Origin: Lithospermum erythrorhizon
Taxonomy: Eukaryota > Streptophyta > Magnoliopsida > Boraginales > Boraginaceae
Length of the DNA: 64,000 nucleotides
Assembly: GCA_019722365.1 (NCBI GenBank)
Contig: JADFUC010001740.1
Coordinates: 2,501 to 66,500 of the forward strand
Reading direction: 5' to 3'
Position 1 is the stretch's first letter; each line of letters opens with the position of its first letter. Of the stretch, positions 46,501 through 58,490 are shown piece after piece. Under the pieces are notes generated by a model. It saw nothing but the letters and a program-made list of their open reading frames with translations. It ran no database searches and was not told the origin of the DNA. Both the position numbers and the translations under genes were made by a program.

Positions 46501-48709
46501 AGAGGGTATAAATTTTATGATCAGCTACCGGATCCCGATTTTGAGGCGGGAAATGCCCGATGATTAAGATGCGGTTGTTGGAATTATTCATGAAGCAGTC
46601 AACAACTTGTGAAATGAAATCATCATTCCACGTAGTCGGCATGTTGCAATGTCGTTCGAAGAACAAACTTCAACACCTCGAGAACAAATGCCATTAAGGA
46701 GATCCGCTAGAAAGAATCACGATTCACGATGATTATATTATATTTCTTGAGGGAACATGAGGATGGTATTGAATTACGGGAAGATGATCAATCGAGCACC
46801 ACCACCCAATATCTGAAAGTCCTAACTCTCAAAGTGGATTGATGCAAGATGAGGAGATTAACTTTCCAGTGAAAACTTGATGGTGTATGGGATGGATTTG
46901 TATTACACGGAAGATGCAAGCCTATTGGTTGTAAGTGGATATTTACAACTAAAAAGGATTCACATAGTAATATAGCAAGATATAAAGCTCGCCTTGTTGC
47001 AAAAGGATCTACTCAAAAGGAATACATTGATTATAAAGAGACTTTCTCCGGTTCGTCGAGAAAGACTCTTTCCCCGAGGATAATAATGGTTTGGTGCACA
47101 TTTTGACCTTGAATTATCGGATGGATGTAAAACTGCGTTCTGATAGGTATCATTGATGAGACGGGTATATAGTGCGGCAAAGCTTTGTATCGAGGCGATT
47201 CAAAGAAAGTGGTATACCGAACTAAAGAAATCCATCTATGGATTCAAAAGCGAAACTTCTCGTCAGTAGTATTTCTAAGTTTCATGAAATGTCGGCTCTT
47301 TTTTGGTTTGAGGTGAATGTTGTTGAAGATTGTATATACCATAAGTTCAGTGGGATATGTTGATGACATATTGATTGCCAGTAATGATATACAATTATTG
47401 CATGAAACCAAGAGCTTTCTATCAAACAAATTTGAAATGAAAGATCTTGGGGAAGCATCCTTTGTATTAGGAATTGAGATACATCGAGATCGTTCTCGAG
47501 GTATTCTTGGATTATCGCAAAGGAACTATATCGAGAAAATTCTCAAAAGTTTGTCTGAATTGTAAGCCGGGGAATACCCTATAGCAAGGAGATAAGTTCG
47601 GTCTCAATCGATGTCACAAAAATGATTTTTTAGAAGGAAACCAAATGCAAGAGGTTCCGTATCTTGTGAGTGGGGAGCACACTTGTATGTCAGTTTGTAT
47701 GCGTCCGGATGTGTACATTGTTGGTATGTTAGGTAGATACTTAGGCAATCGAGGGTTTGGATCAACTTTGGAAGGCAGTCGAAAAGGGTAATCTTGATAT
47801 CTTTAGAGAACAAAGCATTAAATGCTTGACATATAAGAGATCAAAGTCGGATAGAGATCATTGGGTACTCGTTTCGGTTATCTTTGGATGTGAGGCAGGT
47901 TCGGATCCGCTACTCGGGGGTATATTTATTTGGTTGCGGGAGGCTATATCTGCTGAGAGTGCTAAACGAGGGAACATAACAACTTCTACTATGGAGCGAG
48001 TTTATAGCATGTTTGAGGCATCCCGATCATGCTTTATAATTTGCGGATTTTAGTCCTTTGAATTACGGATAGTAGATGGTAAAAGACCACTTAAAGATTT
48101 TTGTGGCCAACCCAGTCTCTGATGTAGTATTCTAGCCAACAGCAAAGTTCGTCAAGGTCGAAAGCACATTGACATTAAGTTTCGAGTTGTTAAAGAAAGA
48201 GGTTGAGTGGAAAAATGTCTATTGAACATATTGGAACAAACTTCATGGTTGCGGAACCGGCTTCTTAAGGATTACCACCCAATGTCTTTTATGGGCATAC
48301 TACTCGTATGGGTGTGATGTCATTTGATGATGTTTAAGTTTAGTAGAGGAGTTTGTTGAGAGATGTTCATTTTGGTTAAAGACATAAATTTTGGTTTTGG
48401 ATTTTATGTTTATGAAATAAAATTTACGAGTTTATGGTTCACTCGATATATTTTGTATGATCTCGCCGGAAATTCGGTGGGACTAGTTGGAAATAGATAT
48501 GTTAGACCACGTTACATGTAATTTCAATTCTTTATCATGCCCTATATCGTGGTGTTAGGGGACTTAAATCGCGATAGAGATGACAAAAGTTTCAATGGTT
48601 CTATGTTGGCATAATTAATGGGCCGAAATTGTTTAGTAATACACTGGTTATGATAGCAAAGTTTTTGAGCTCTAGGTTATACATATTACATAAGGAAATA
48701 CATGTGCTT
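43517..48709 (+). mobile_element. Coding-dead interior of the Copia element
   Basis: Domains appear in Copia order but all are broken. A CCHC-like remnant is near 45140-45190, where the second half of the knuckle is lost. The protease region near 45270-45330 has the catalytic DSG replaced. The pre-integrase zinc region ends TLWHKRLGHISKHKN (about 45713-45757). The integrase core start has GPFPTPARNGQHYF, then ITFIDDFSRYGYLY (about 45908-45990). The RT catalytic box is SVGYVDDILIASND (about 47347-47388), followed by FEMKDLGEASFVLGIEIHRD. An RNase H tail with KHIDIKFRVVKER lies near 48166-48204. The remainder of gag (43.5-45.1 kb) has no readable frame. Confidence 0.8.
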
Positions 48710-48720
48710 GAGTGGGAGAT
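48710..48720 (+). other. Polypurine tract of the Copia element
   Basis: gagtgggagat immediately precedes the TG of the 3' LTR and has the usual Copia purine-tract form. Confidence 0.8.
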
Positions 48721-49129
48721 TGTTGAGAATAATCGTGTGGGCTGCGTATTATAGTATGTATTATAAAAGCTATCTTAAAAGTTAGCCCGTAAAAGTGATT
48801 GGTTTATTTATGTTTAAGTTTATTACAGCTTGTAGGTATTATAATTAGTATGGGTTAATATGTGTAGAAACCCGGTTATGATTCTATTAGATGATGGGTC
48901 TAATAGTAATCATAGAAATCCTATATTTTCCTATATATATAGGTGCTAGGGTTATGGTCCCCGATTCATATGGTTTCTGTTCTTTTACGTCCATTCTTGA
49001 AAGAAGAACACAGAGAAGCCATAAATTGGAAAGATCAAATCCGATTCTTGATCGGATGGAACAAGGCAACCGATATTATGTTTATCAATTAATCTAGTAT
49101 GAAGTATTGGGCATAAATTGCATCTAACA
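48721..49129 (+). mobile_element. 3' LTR of the Copia element
   Basis: 409 bp from tgttgagaataat to catctaaca, partner of 43088-43502. Differences are scattered substitutions and indels of one to a few bases. The element as a whole spans 43088-49129, about 6.04 kb. Confidence 0.9.
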
Positions 49130-49135
49130 GGACAT

Positions 49136-50028
49136 ATCATATGACGAAAAATTTCGCTTATATAAAACCGTGTTTGAATACATTATATATGATCGCTCCA
49201 TGTTTAAAAAAGGACCCCGCGACCACTTACAGCCGAAAATCTGCATTCATTGTTGAGATCGAATTAGTTTAATGAAGGGTAATTTAATTAAAAGCTGTAA
49301 CGTCAAAATGCTTAATTTAACATACTTTGCGTGCGGTTGGACAACAAATAGAAAACCGTCCAAGATTCTCGAGCTTGAGCGATTCACGCGTCTGCTTCGC
49401 GGTATTTGCATAGAATTATTTTTCGGCACCCTCCATTGCGGCATGAAAGAAAATAAAAGAATGAAGGAAAGAGATCGGAAAGGTTGAAAGCTTAAGGAAA
49501 GATAGCCAATTGAAATTTGTGTATAAATAAAAATAAAGAAGATTTGGGGGTTTTAGAAGGTGGAAAATGTGTGTGGACTAAATTATCTTTAAATTAAAGC
49601 AGCGGATCTCAATGAGCGACTTATTTTGTGAAGTGATTGTGTGAATCGCTTTTTAAACATGGTGGTCGTATAGTAGGTCTGGCGTGAATGATATAAGTGA
49701 AATTTTTTTCAAACGTTAATGATGTACCTGTCATTCGTCCTAAAAAAACAAAGAATGGCTATTTATCATGACATTTCGATTCAATTATTACCCTTTAAGC
49801 GTTTACTTGAAATAAAAAATACTGGAGTACCTGACAAGTGAAATTATTTATGATAAGTTATATATGACTGATTAAAAATATGTCATAAACAAAGCAATAG
49901 TCAACAATATTAATCAATGTTTTCGCTGTTTGTCAATCAATTAATGATAAGTTGCAATCTCAAAATCAATTTTATATATATACTCCTCAATGATTTATTT
50001 ATAAATGAAGTTAGTGTCCCAAAATCCC
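49136..50028. other. Upstream region of the IRT1-like transporter, no gene seen
   Basis: No recognised coding sequence; small frames at 48.9-49.5 kb have no similarity. This is the likely promoter side of the transporter gene. I found no palindromic CACGTG E-box in 49.6-50.1 kb, so no iron-deficiency regulatory site is claimed. Confidence 0.45.
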
Positions 50029-50036
50029 TATAAATA
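50029..50036 (+). promoter_or_regulatory. TATA box of the IRT1-like gene
   Basis: tataaata stands 76 bp before the ATG at 50112. This leaves about 45 bp of leader if transcription starts about 30 bp downstream. Confidence 0.6.
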
Positions 50037-50111
50037 TTATCTCCTATTTTCCTCATTTTAACAAATTAAATCACCAATAATCTTACTAGCTAGTCACAAA
50101 AATCTCCCATC

Positions 50112-53100
50112 ATGGCTAATACCATTCCTAAGTTATCCAAGATTCTCTTCACTCTCTTGATCCTCATTTCCATCTTCACAAAACAAGTAGTTTCAGTAGT
50201 AAAAGAATGTGGGGAAGAAACTGAAGACTCATGCAATAACAAAAAAGAAGCTTTGCCACTAAAACTTATTGCCATAGCCTCCATTTTGGTGACTAGCATT
50301 ATTGGTGTTTCCCTCCCCTTAGCTACTCGCTCGATCCCGGCCCTAAGCCCCGAAAAGAGCTTGTTTGTAATCGTAAAGGCGTTCGCCTCTGGAATTATTC
50401 TTGCAACAGGATTCATGCACGTTCTTCCGGATTCATTCGATATGTTATCCTCGGATTGTTTGAAAGGAAATCCATGGCATAAATTTCCTTTCACTGGATT
50501 TGTTGCTATGTTATCAGCTATATTTACATTAATGGTGGACTCTATTACTACTAGTGTGTTCACAAATAAGAAAAAAAATGACAATAGTCATGGCCACCAC
50601 CATGGACCAATTGATGTCAAGGACTTAGGTGTTGAAGGGGCAACACTTCTTCGTTACCGAGTAATTGCAATGGTTAGTAAATTTTGAAAACTTTATTTTA
50701 TGTTCCACATAAATTATACTCCGTATATGCATATGGTGCTTCGTTTGGTGTAGCATAGACCAAGGTTAAACACTTACATGTATGTTAAATATTGAGAGTT
50801 CAAAATTTAGTGAAAGTTTTATACTCGAAATTTTTTTATAACTGTATTTTAAAATTAAAATATTTCATGGGGATAATGAGATGGTAAATGGTAACATATA
50901 TAACTAGTTAATTGTGGATTTTGTTTCAGATAGTGAGACTAAATTGTAATTTAGTTCTAAATAGTTATTATGTTGTTATAAATTAGTCATCGAAAGTGAT
51001 ACATATATTATATATTCATCCTTAAATATGACAAATAACAAATGTTGTATATGAGTATATGACTAAACTCTAATTTAATCCCACTATTTAGTATCAAATC
51101 TGACATTAGTTCATAAGCCAGCGTAGTTTATTTTGTTGAATCCATTGCTGTCAACCTTAGTCCTCATAATTTCTTATTAAACAAATAGTCCCTATATTAA
51201 TTAATTTATTAATTAAAATGTTCCTCAATGGTGGTCTCCAAAGTTTTGATTTAAGTTAATTATTAGTCTGAAACAATATTTAATTTTAGAAATTAAACAG
51301 GTTGTGATATACTCCCTTCAATTCTTAATGTTTAACGCTTATGTTGTTTTTCTTGTTTTTAAGATAGTAAAAATTTAACAATTTAGGTTTCATTTAATAA
51401 TAATTAATGATCCAAATGTTCTTTTTTTATTTTTATAACTTATCATTCATTAATTTTTTCAATTTAATTACACCTAATATAGTGGAAGAAAATGAAACTA
51501 TATATGAAAGTCTAATTATTAATGATATATTTGATTTCATTAATTAAGTTATATTTGATAAAATATGGTGTAAAATAGGTTAAGAGATGAATAATCAGAA
51601 TAAAATAAAAACTGATTAAGCGCCAAACAAGAAGGATTGGAGGGAGTATGTTATTAGTATTAAACAGTTTCCTTAAGATAGGTATTCTTAATTACTCAAT
51701 ACAACCCTTAAATTATCCAACCCATAATAAGGCATTTAATTGATTTTTAATAAGTACTCCGTAATAACTTGTTCATTTAGCATGATTATATTAAAATATG
51801 GTAATTAAAATAAATATATAAATGATTATTTGGTTCCTTAAAAAGCGTGACTAGATTGCGAGTTTAATCATAACTTCCAAGTTGAATATTGATTAACCCC
51901 ACTTTTATATAGTAATCCTAAATGAACCGAACCAAGTTAAATAATGTTCATGAAAAAAAAACTACAAAGATGTTAACTTCATGAGATAAAATCGATCAAT
52001 GCCTCCAAAAATAGATGCATGCAATATCCGGTACAAAAGATGTTAACTACTCAATAATAATTTCCTTAATTATAAGGTCATAATATTCAAGGTCCTTGAT
52101 TTTTGTGTTTACTTCCTTCAGGTCCTAGAATTGGGGATTATAGCGCATTCCATTGTTATTGGACTTTCTCTTGGAGCTTCGAATAACACTTGCACAGTTA
52201 AAGGACTTATAGCTGCTTTATGCTTTCATCAAATGTTCGAAGGCATGGGACTTGGTGGTTGCATACTTCAGGTAATTATATTATTTGCCCTTGCATGTTT
52301 TTTTTCTCTTTTGCTTTATATAATAAAAATTAAATATAAATGGGAATGTTTGAGTAATCAATTGAAATAAATAATTTTTGTCTAAATATATTTTTTCAAT
52401 GTTCATAATGTTGATTTATAACACCTTAACCTTATTTGCATTGGCTACTATAAATTAATTTGAATTGAGATTTTTTATTTTCAAATCAAGGCTTTGATTG
52501 TGAATTACTATATTACAAAACTTACAAGAAACTAAAAAATAGTAGTTTTCCGTACAAAATTCAATGGTAATAAAATAGTATCACATCCCTATAATTTTAT
52601 ATACTAATTATAATACTTTCATTTATATTGACATGGGAGAGTTCAATTTTGAAACACTCCCTATAATTTTATATACTAATACTTTAGATTATAAAGTGTA
52701 TCGTAACAATATAATGTTTTATCTTTAATTAAAATATCAAGAGTTTGATGCATCACAAAATAATCCACTATTGACCCTGTTAAAAAAGAGAAAACATGTA
52801 TTGGTTCGTAAATAAAATATTTTCAAGTAACACAAAAGATAACATACAATAATTTGAAGGTACGGAGGTAAAAGGGACGGCTGACATAGCCATAATACGT
52901 AGTAAACATTAAACCATCTTCATATTTCCACAGCCTTCTGTTTTTTTATATTTTGGACGACATGCGGGTCCTCTTCACTCTCCAGTCTCGAGTCATCAAC
53001 ATATTCGTCCCCTTAAATAACACTTTCAATCTCACTCATAAAGATTATCTTCTTTTTTTATTTTTATTTTTAGAAAACATATTGAATATTAATATTTCCT

Positions 53101-54119
53101 AAAATATACTACACATTAGTCGAACAGAATTAATTATGAAAAAATAAAATAAAAAATAGACAATTTTCATATTAAGGAGGGAGTAATACGAAATATAATA
53201 CTAGCAACATCTTAAATCTTAAATAAAATTTTACCTTATAAAATAAGTAGTGTTCAATTTTTTTTGAAATATGTGTTAGGTATGAGTCTTTAAACTTATT
53301 AAATACATAAATTATTGCTTCAAATATAGGTTGACAAATGCTTTTCTTAAAAAAACCCTCTAGTTAAATCTATAACATATAATATAATATAACATATATA
53401 AAAGTGTGAATGAGGGTTGTATTTAACTAGTTTCCTTTATTTATCGATTCTTAAATTACGTTTCTCTCTAAAAATCTGAAGTTAGGAGTTAATAGGGATT
53501 AGCTACTACCCTTAGGTTTTTGGCGTTTTTGTATATCGAGGTGGAAAACTTTATTGCTCAGTGTGCTTAAGCCCATATGTTCAAAAATTATAATAAAATA
53601 ATATTATGAAATTATTTTCAAAGCCGAATCTAATGATATAACTTTTATATTCATTAAAATGATAAGTCAAATTTCACTTCGATATAAGAAAATGTCAAAT
53701 AAAAAAAGAGGTAATATTAAATATTCATCATACTTTATACTTACACATATGTAAGATTATCAATTGAGGAATCATCATCACATACGTATGGTCTGAGGAT
53801 GATACATCACATACATTTGATATATACTTTATTTAATTAACTTTATTTATCTATCTCCAGTGCATGTTTAATGATTCAAATATATGCATTGAATAACACA
53901 ATTATTTTTGCTCGAGTTTACTTGTATAACTTTCATGATTCATTTCACAAGAATATGTCTCATATATTATATATTATTAATTTATTACTCATGTCATCAA
54001 TATGGTTTTATTATCATATGTCATTTTCAATCTTTAATAATTGATGTTAGTTAAATAATAATACGGGTATGTTTTATATAGAACTATTGTTATTATTATT
54101 ATTATTTATTATGTAGAAC

Positions 54120-54150
<31 letters not shown>

Positions 54151-55428
54151 AGTGTTTGTTAAATAATGATATTTTTTGTAAATTATTATTATTATTATTT
54201 ATTATGTAGGTATTATTATTATTATTATTATAATAGATACTCCGTATTAGTTAAATAAGCATATATTTTTATTAGAATTATTATTAATATTATTATTTAA
54301 TTCCATATAAATATGAATTTTATATATTGGGATTCACAAAAATTTAAATTTTATTTTTTAAATCATACCAATTTAACCGACATACATAACAACAAATAAT
54401 TCGATGATACTATATTGATGATCCATTCGTCAATATATTTAGTCAAAGGAGTGTAAGTTTTTACATAATTTTAGAATGATTTGAATTAAGCGTAAAAAAT
54501 ATATCGGAAATATTTGAAAAATGGATTCATCCTCGTACATTGCACGTCTCCTTTTACTAGTTAATAAAAATCGGATGAGGATAATCCTTAGTAGTATGTT
54601 TAAACAAATATGGTCGTCAAATTGTGTGAGGCGTTTACTAATGGATAATCATTAATGGCTACTACTCTTATGTTAGTACTTTTAAGTCAGTCTGTCTATA
54701 TAAAACGTACTCACTATATTTAAACAAAATGACTTACAAATCATAATACTCCGTAATTGAGAATGGTCATCATCAAATTGTGTGAGGCGTTTACTAATGT
54801 AATATAATCATTAATGACTACTACTTTTATGTTACTACTTTTAAATCAGGATATTATAATACTCATATATTTAAACAAGGTGAATTACAAATCATAATAA
54901 TTGAGTATGGTGAAATTATGTGATTCAAATTATATCATATGAGTTCAGACCGTCTAATAAAGTTTGGGTGAATTTTAATTTGTTATTACATTTGACATGA
55001 TTCCGAGCAAGTGTACCAGAGAATGTCTCAAAGTTTAGCAGAAGATCCAAGCCTAGAAACGAAGGATAATGTTGCAACTATATATGCATATATTTAAAAG
55101 TTTTTTTTTTTTTTTTGAGCAGGCTGAGTACGGATTGATGAAGAAAGCAATTATGGCTTTCTTTTTCGCAGTGACAACACCCTTCGGGATTGCTCTTGGT
55201 ATAGCATTATCAAGCACTTACAAAGAAAATAGTCCACGTTCATTAATCACCGTTGGATTACTTAATGCATCTTCTGCTGGCCTTTTGATTTACATGGCTT
55301 TGGTTGATCTCTTGGCATCAGATTTTATGGGGCCAAAGTTGCAAGGCAGCATCAAGCTTCAAATTAAGTCATTTGTAGCTGTTCTTTTAGGTGCTGGTGG
55401 GATGTCTGTCATGGCCAAATGGGCTTAA
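50112..55428 (+). CDS. IRT1-like ZIP-family divalent metal transporter, complete, three exons
   Basis: Exons 50112-50672, 52122-52271 and 55123-55428 join in frame to 338 residues, with GT-AG introns of 1449 and 2851 bp in the same phase. ZIP proteins move Fe2+, Zn2+, Mn2+ and similar ions into the cytosol. Wording ([36 protein letters not shown], ending AKWA) is closest to Arabidopsis IRT1/IRT2 as remembered, and IRT1 works at the root plasma membrane. Visible: signal-like N-terminus (1-25); eight hydrophobic segments near 48-70, 83-103, 126-150, 186-205, 215-237, 246-267, 278-297 and 318-336; a variable loop with HGHHHG (160-165); TM4 signature HS (196-197); TM5 His223 and Glu227. Lysines 153-155 and 170 fall in the loop where IRT1 is ubiquitinated. 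The residue matching IRT1 Glu103 is Asp110. No frame damage. Confidence 0.93.
51312..51646. mobile_element. Stowaway-type MITE in transporter intron 1
   Basis: 335 bp flanked by TA on both sides (51310-51311 and 51647-51648). The ends are inverted repeats: ctcccttcaattcttaatgt at the left, and the complement of the right end, ctccctccaatccttcttgt. The ctccct start and TA target fit the Tc1/mariner-derived Stowaway class. No coding capacity. Confidence 0.85.
54084..54232. repeat. ATT-repeat clusters in transporter intron 2
   Basis: Several runs of ATT/TTA triplets (about 54084-54108, 54117-54150, 54183-54200 and 54211-54232), interrupted by a repeated tatgtag word. Typical slippage-prone AT-rich intron sequence. 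Confidence 0.85.
54610..54910. repeat. Tandem duplication of about 163 bp in transporter intron 2
   Basis: Copy 1 about 54610-54772 and copy 2 about 54773-54910 share caaattgtgtgaggcgttta, tcattaatg-ctactac and acaaatcataat in order. Copy 2 lacks some sequence present in copy 1. Located about 210-510 bp before exon 3. Confidence 0.8.
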
Positions 55429-55559
55429 AAATTATCATAATTGTGGTCAAGTTCTCGTACATAAAAATGTACCATAAGAGTAGATTAATTAATGCTTTCA
55501 TGACTAATGTTGTTGGGATGATGATCTCTCAACGTATTGTTATTGCTTTAATGGTGTTA

Positions 55560-55984
55560 TTGCAACTCAATTTCATGTGAAAAATCTAGCTGAATTAAAC
55601 AATTGAACAAAAACGAAGCAATAATTGTTGATCGAATTTCTAGGGTTCTTAACGATTTGGGTAAAAATTGAAGAGAGAAATGGTGGGAAATATTTTTGAT
55701 ATTATAGAAATGATAAATCAGTTTTACAAATTACACAAAAGCCCTATTTATACAAATGGCCCATTCGACTCCTGTACAGATGTAGCTAACATTCTAGCAA
55801 TTTGAAATCAACTTTTAATCTCAGCCGTCGATCATTTACAATCTTCACCGTTGGATTAAGATGGCGCGGATTGACCCGGGTGCGACTCCTCAAACAAACA
55901 CAATTGTGTTTGTTCTTCATTTCCTCCAAACACAAAAGCATTTCTCCAAGCAATCGTTTCATTTACACTTTTATTAATTCATGC
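55560..55984 (-). mobile_element. Probable 3' LTR of the minus-strand Copia fragment
   Basis: Directly downstream (minus strand) of the RNase H remnant there is a purine run, the complement of cccccctcg (about 55986-55995), then tgaattaataaaag, which fits a purine tract and LTR start. A TATA box tgtataaatagggc lies on the minus strand near 55756-55743. The outer end is not defined because no partner LTR exists in the window. Confidence 0.5.
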
Positions 55985-55999
55985 GTCCCCCCTCGAAGA

Positions 56000-58490
56000 T
56001 GTGGTTAATTAGAGCGAGGCTTCATCTTGGACAATAATGGAAACTCTTAGCGATGGCGGATAAAGACTTGGTGAAAACATCTACTAACTGGTCTTTAGAA
56101 CAAACATGAACTGGCTTAATAAACCCTTGCTTGTAATAATCCCTGACTAGATGATAATCAATTTCGATATGTTTGGTTCTCTCATGGAATACAGGGCTTT
56201 CTGTGTTGTGGATTGCAGACTTATTATCACAACAAACAATGATAGGTTGAGGATAACTATTCTCCATATCAGTGAAAATAACTCTGCCACTTAAGCTCAC
56301 AAACAGTATAGGCTAGGCTTCTATATTCTGCTTCAGCAGAGCTATTGGATACTGTATTTTGTTTCTTGGATTTTCATAAGACTAAAGAGCTTCCAAGCAT
56401 AACACAATAGTCACTAATAGATCGCCTGGTAATTTTTCATCTTGCCCAATCTACATCATAGAATGCTTGAAGCTTGAGATCAGACTGACTAGAGTATAAC
56501 AAACCATGAGTTGTAGTCCCTCTCAAGTAGTTAACAATGTGCAGAGTTGCATTCCAATGATTGTGAGTTGGATGCTGCATAAACTCACTTAAGTGAAGAA
56601 CTGCATGAGTGAGATCAAACATGGTAAAATCTAAATACAGTAATCGACCAACCAACTTCCTGTATTGACTAGGATCTTCCAACAAAGGTGAATTGTCATC
56701 ATGTGCTTGTCAGTCCACTTAAAGAGGTGTAGCAACTGCAGTACAACCCACCATTTTAAGATCTTTAATAATGTCATTAATGTACTTAGTTTGCGTCAAG
56801 TACATTCCTGCATGAGATCTGGCAATTTGTATCCCCAAAAAATACTTGGCTTCCCTATGTTTTTAATAGTAAATTTGTCATGGAGGAAACTCTTTACAGC
56901 TTCAATGTGATCCAAAAATGGTCCAGCAATCAAAATATCATCCACATACACAACAAGCACCATAAGCCTCTCTACATCCTTCAAAATGAACAAACAACTA
57001 TCATCATGATAGCACTGTTTGAATCCATAGCTTGCTAGTTGTTGAGTGAATTCTTGGTTCCACTGTCTAGATGCTTGTTTAAGGCCATACAAGGATTTAG
57101 TCAGTTTGCACACCTGACCCAGGAGCAGCTTTAGCATACCCTTCAGACACCTGCATAAACCATGTAAGAAAGCATTATTCACATCTCACTGGTGTAAATG
57201 CCATTGTTTAACAGCAATTAGTGCTAAAAGCAACCTAACTGTAACTGTCTTTGCAACGGGACTAAAACTTTCAAAATAATCAACACCTTCTATCTGATTA
57301 TAGCCTTTTGCTACCAACCTAACCTTATACTTTTCAACTGAGCCATCTGGTTTACACTTAACCTTGTAAATCCACCTATATCCAGTTGCTTTCTTATCTG
57401 CAGGAAGAGACACTAGTTGCCATGTTTCATTAGCCTCTAATGCATCTATCTCTGTTTGCATAACTGCAATCCAATCAGGGTTAGTACATGCTTCTTTACA
57501 TGAGTATGCCTTCTGAACTTTAGCTAGATTAGCAACAAAATGCGTATGCGCAACACTATATGAAGGAAGATCTAGATTGTCAGAAACAGATGTCACAACA
57601 TACTCATTGAGCCAAGTGGATGGCTTCTTGATTCTGCAGGACACCCCAAGGGAAACAAGGGGACTATTAGAAGAAACATCTGAAGTATCATGTACTAGAT
57701 CATCAATTATCATAAATGTCACTAGTTACTTGATGATCTAGAGAGCCATAATCAAGTGTGTTATGTGAACTAGAAGGGATATTAGGTGAAGTAGAAGGAA
57801 CTAAATTAAGTAAAAAATGTTGTATAGGTACACGGTAAACAGTCATGACCTGATGACTTAAAAGTATCAAGGAAATTAGGAATTTTATAAGGGAAGATGT
57901 GCTCATGAAAAACAACATCTCTAGAAATAGTTATTTTTCTGCTTTTGAGATCAAAAATTCTATAAGCCTTTTGATTGGGAGGATATCCTAAGATTATTGC
58001 AGGATTTGATCTTCCTTGGAACTTGGATTTATGTGGTTCATTACATGTCACAAAACATAGACACCAAAAACTTTCAAATGATCAAGGTTAGGCATTTCAG
58101 AATGAAGAAGTTCATAAGGTGATCTCCCATTCAACACTGCAGAAGGTAGTCTATTGATTATGTAGGTGGCTCTTAATATGGAATCTCCCCAAAATAATTT
58201 AGGCAACCCTGATTGAAACAACATTGCTCTTGCAACTTGTAGTAAATGCTTGTGTTTTCTTTCTACCCTACCATTTTGTTGAGGTGTGTAGCGACAAGAT
58301 TTTTAATGCACGATTCCAAGGTTACTAAGCATATCATAGAACTCTACATTGACAAACTCTTCTCCATTATCAATTCTGACCCATTTAATCAGTTTACTAA
58401 ACTGTGTCTGCACCATCTTTATAAATTATTTAACATGCGCAAGTTTGAGACATAGTTATTCATGAAAGTCCATGTCTTTCCCTACGCCAA
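56000..58490 (-). mobile_element. 5'-truncated Copia integrase-RT-RNase H remnant
   Basis: Minus-strand frames from 58490 downward run in Copia order. The integrase core has RIDNGEEFVNVEFYD and TPQQNGRVERKHK (about 58380-58245), then LPSAVLNGRSPYELL. Its C-terminal part contains NPAIILGYPPNQKAYRIFD (about 58015-57958). The RT start has NPDWIAVMQTEIDAL and WIYKVKCKPDGS (about 57490-57330), and the RT box VVYVDDILIAG is at about 56964-56932. RNase H parts include YRKLVGRLLYL and CCDNKSAIHNTESPVFHERT (about 56240-56180), then HIEIDYHLVRD. Stops occur at 57183 and 57719 and frameshifts between domains. Gag and protease are missing, so the 5' part was lost near 58490. Confidence 0.85.

Noticed and set aside
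50090..50584. 164-codon minus-strand frame over transporter exon 1
   Set aside because: Shadow of the plus-strand coding exon, with no recognised domain and low-complexity hydrophobic composition.
53165..53180. Second Stowaway MITE end (aggagggagtaa)
   Set aside because: No matching inverted end with TA was found within several hundred bases to the left, so at most a lone remnant.
55069..55122. Upstream ATG at 55069 as start of transporter exon 3
   Set aside because: It lies in the intron before a poly-T tract and acceptor. Only the part from 55123 matches the ZIP family.
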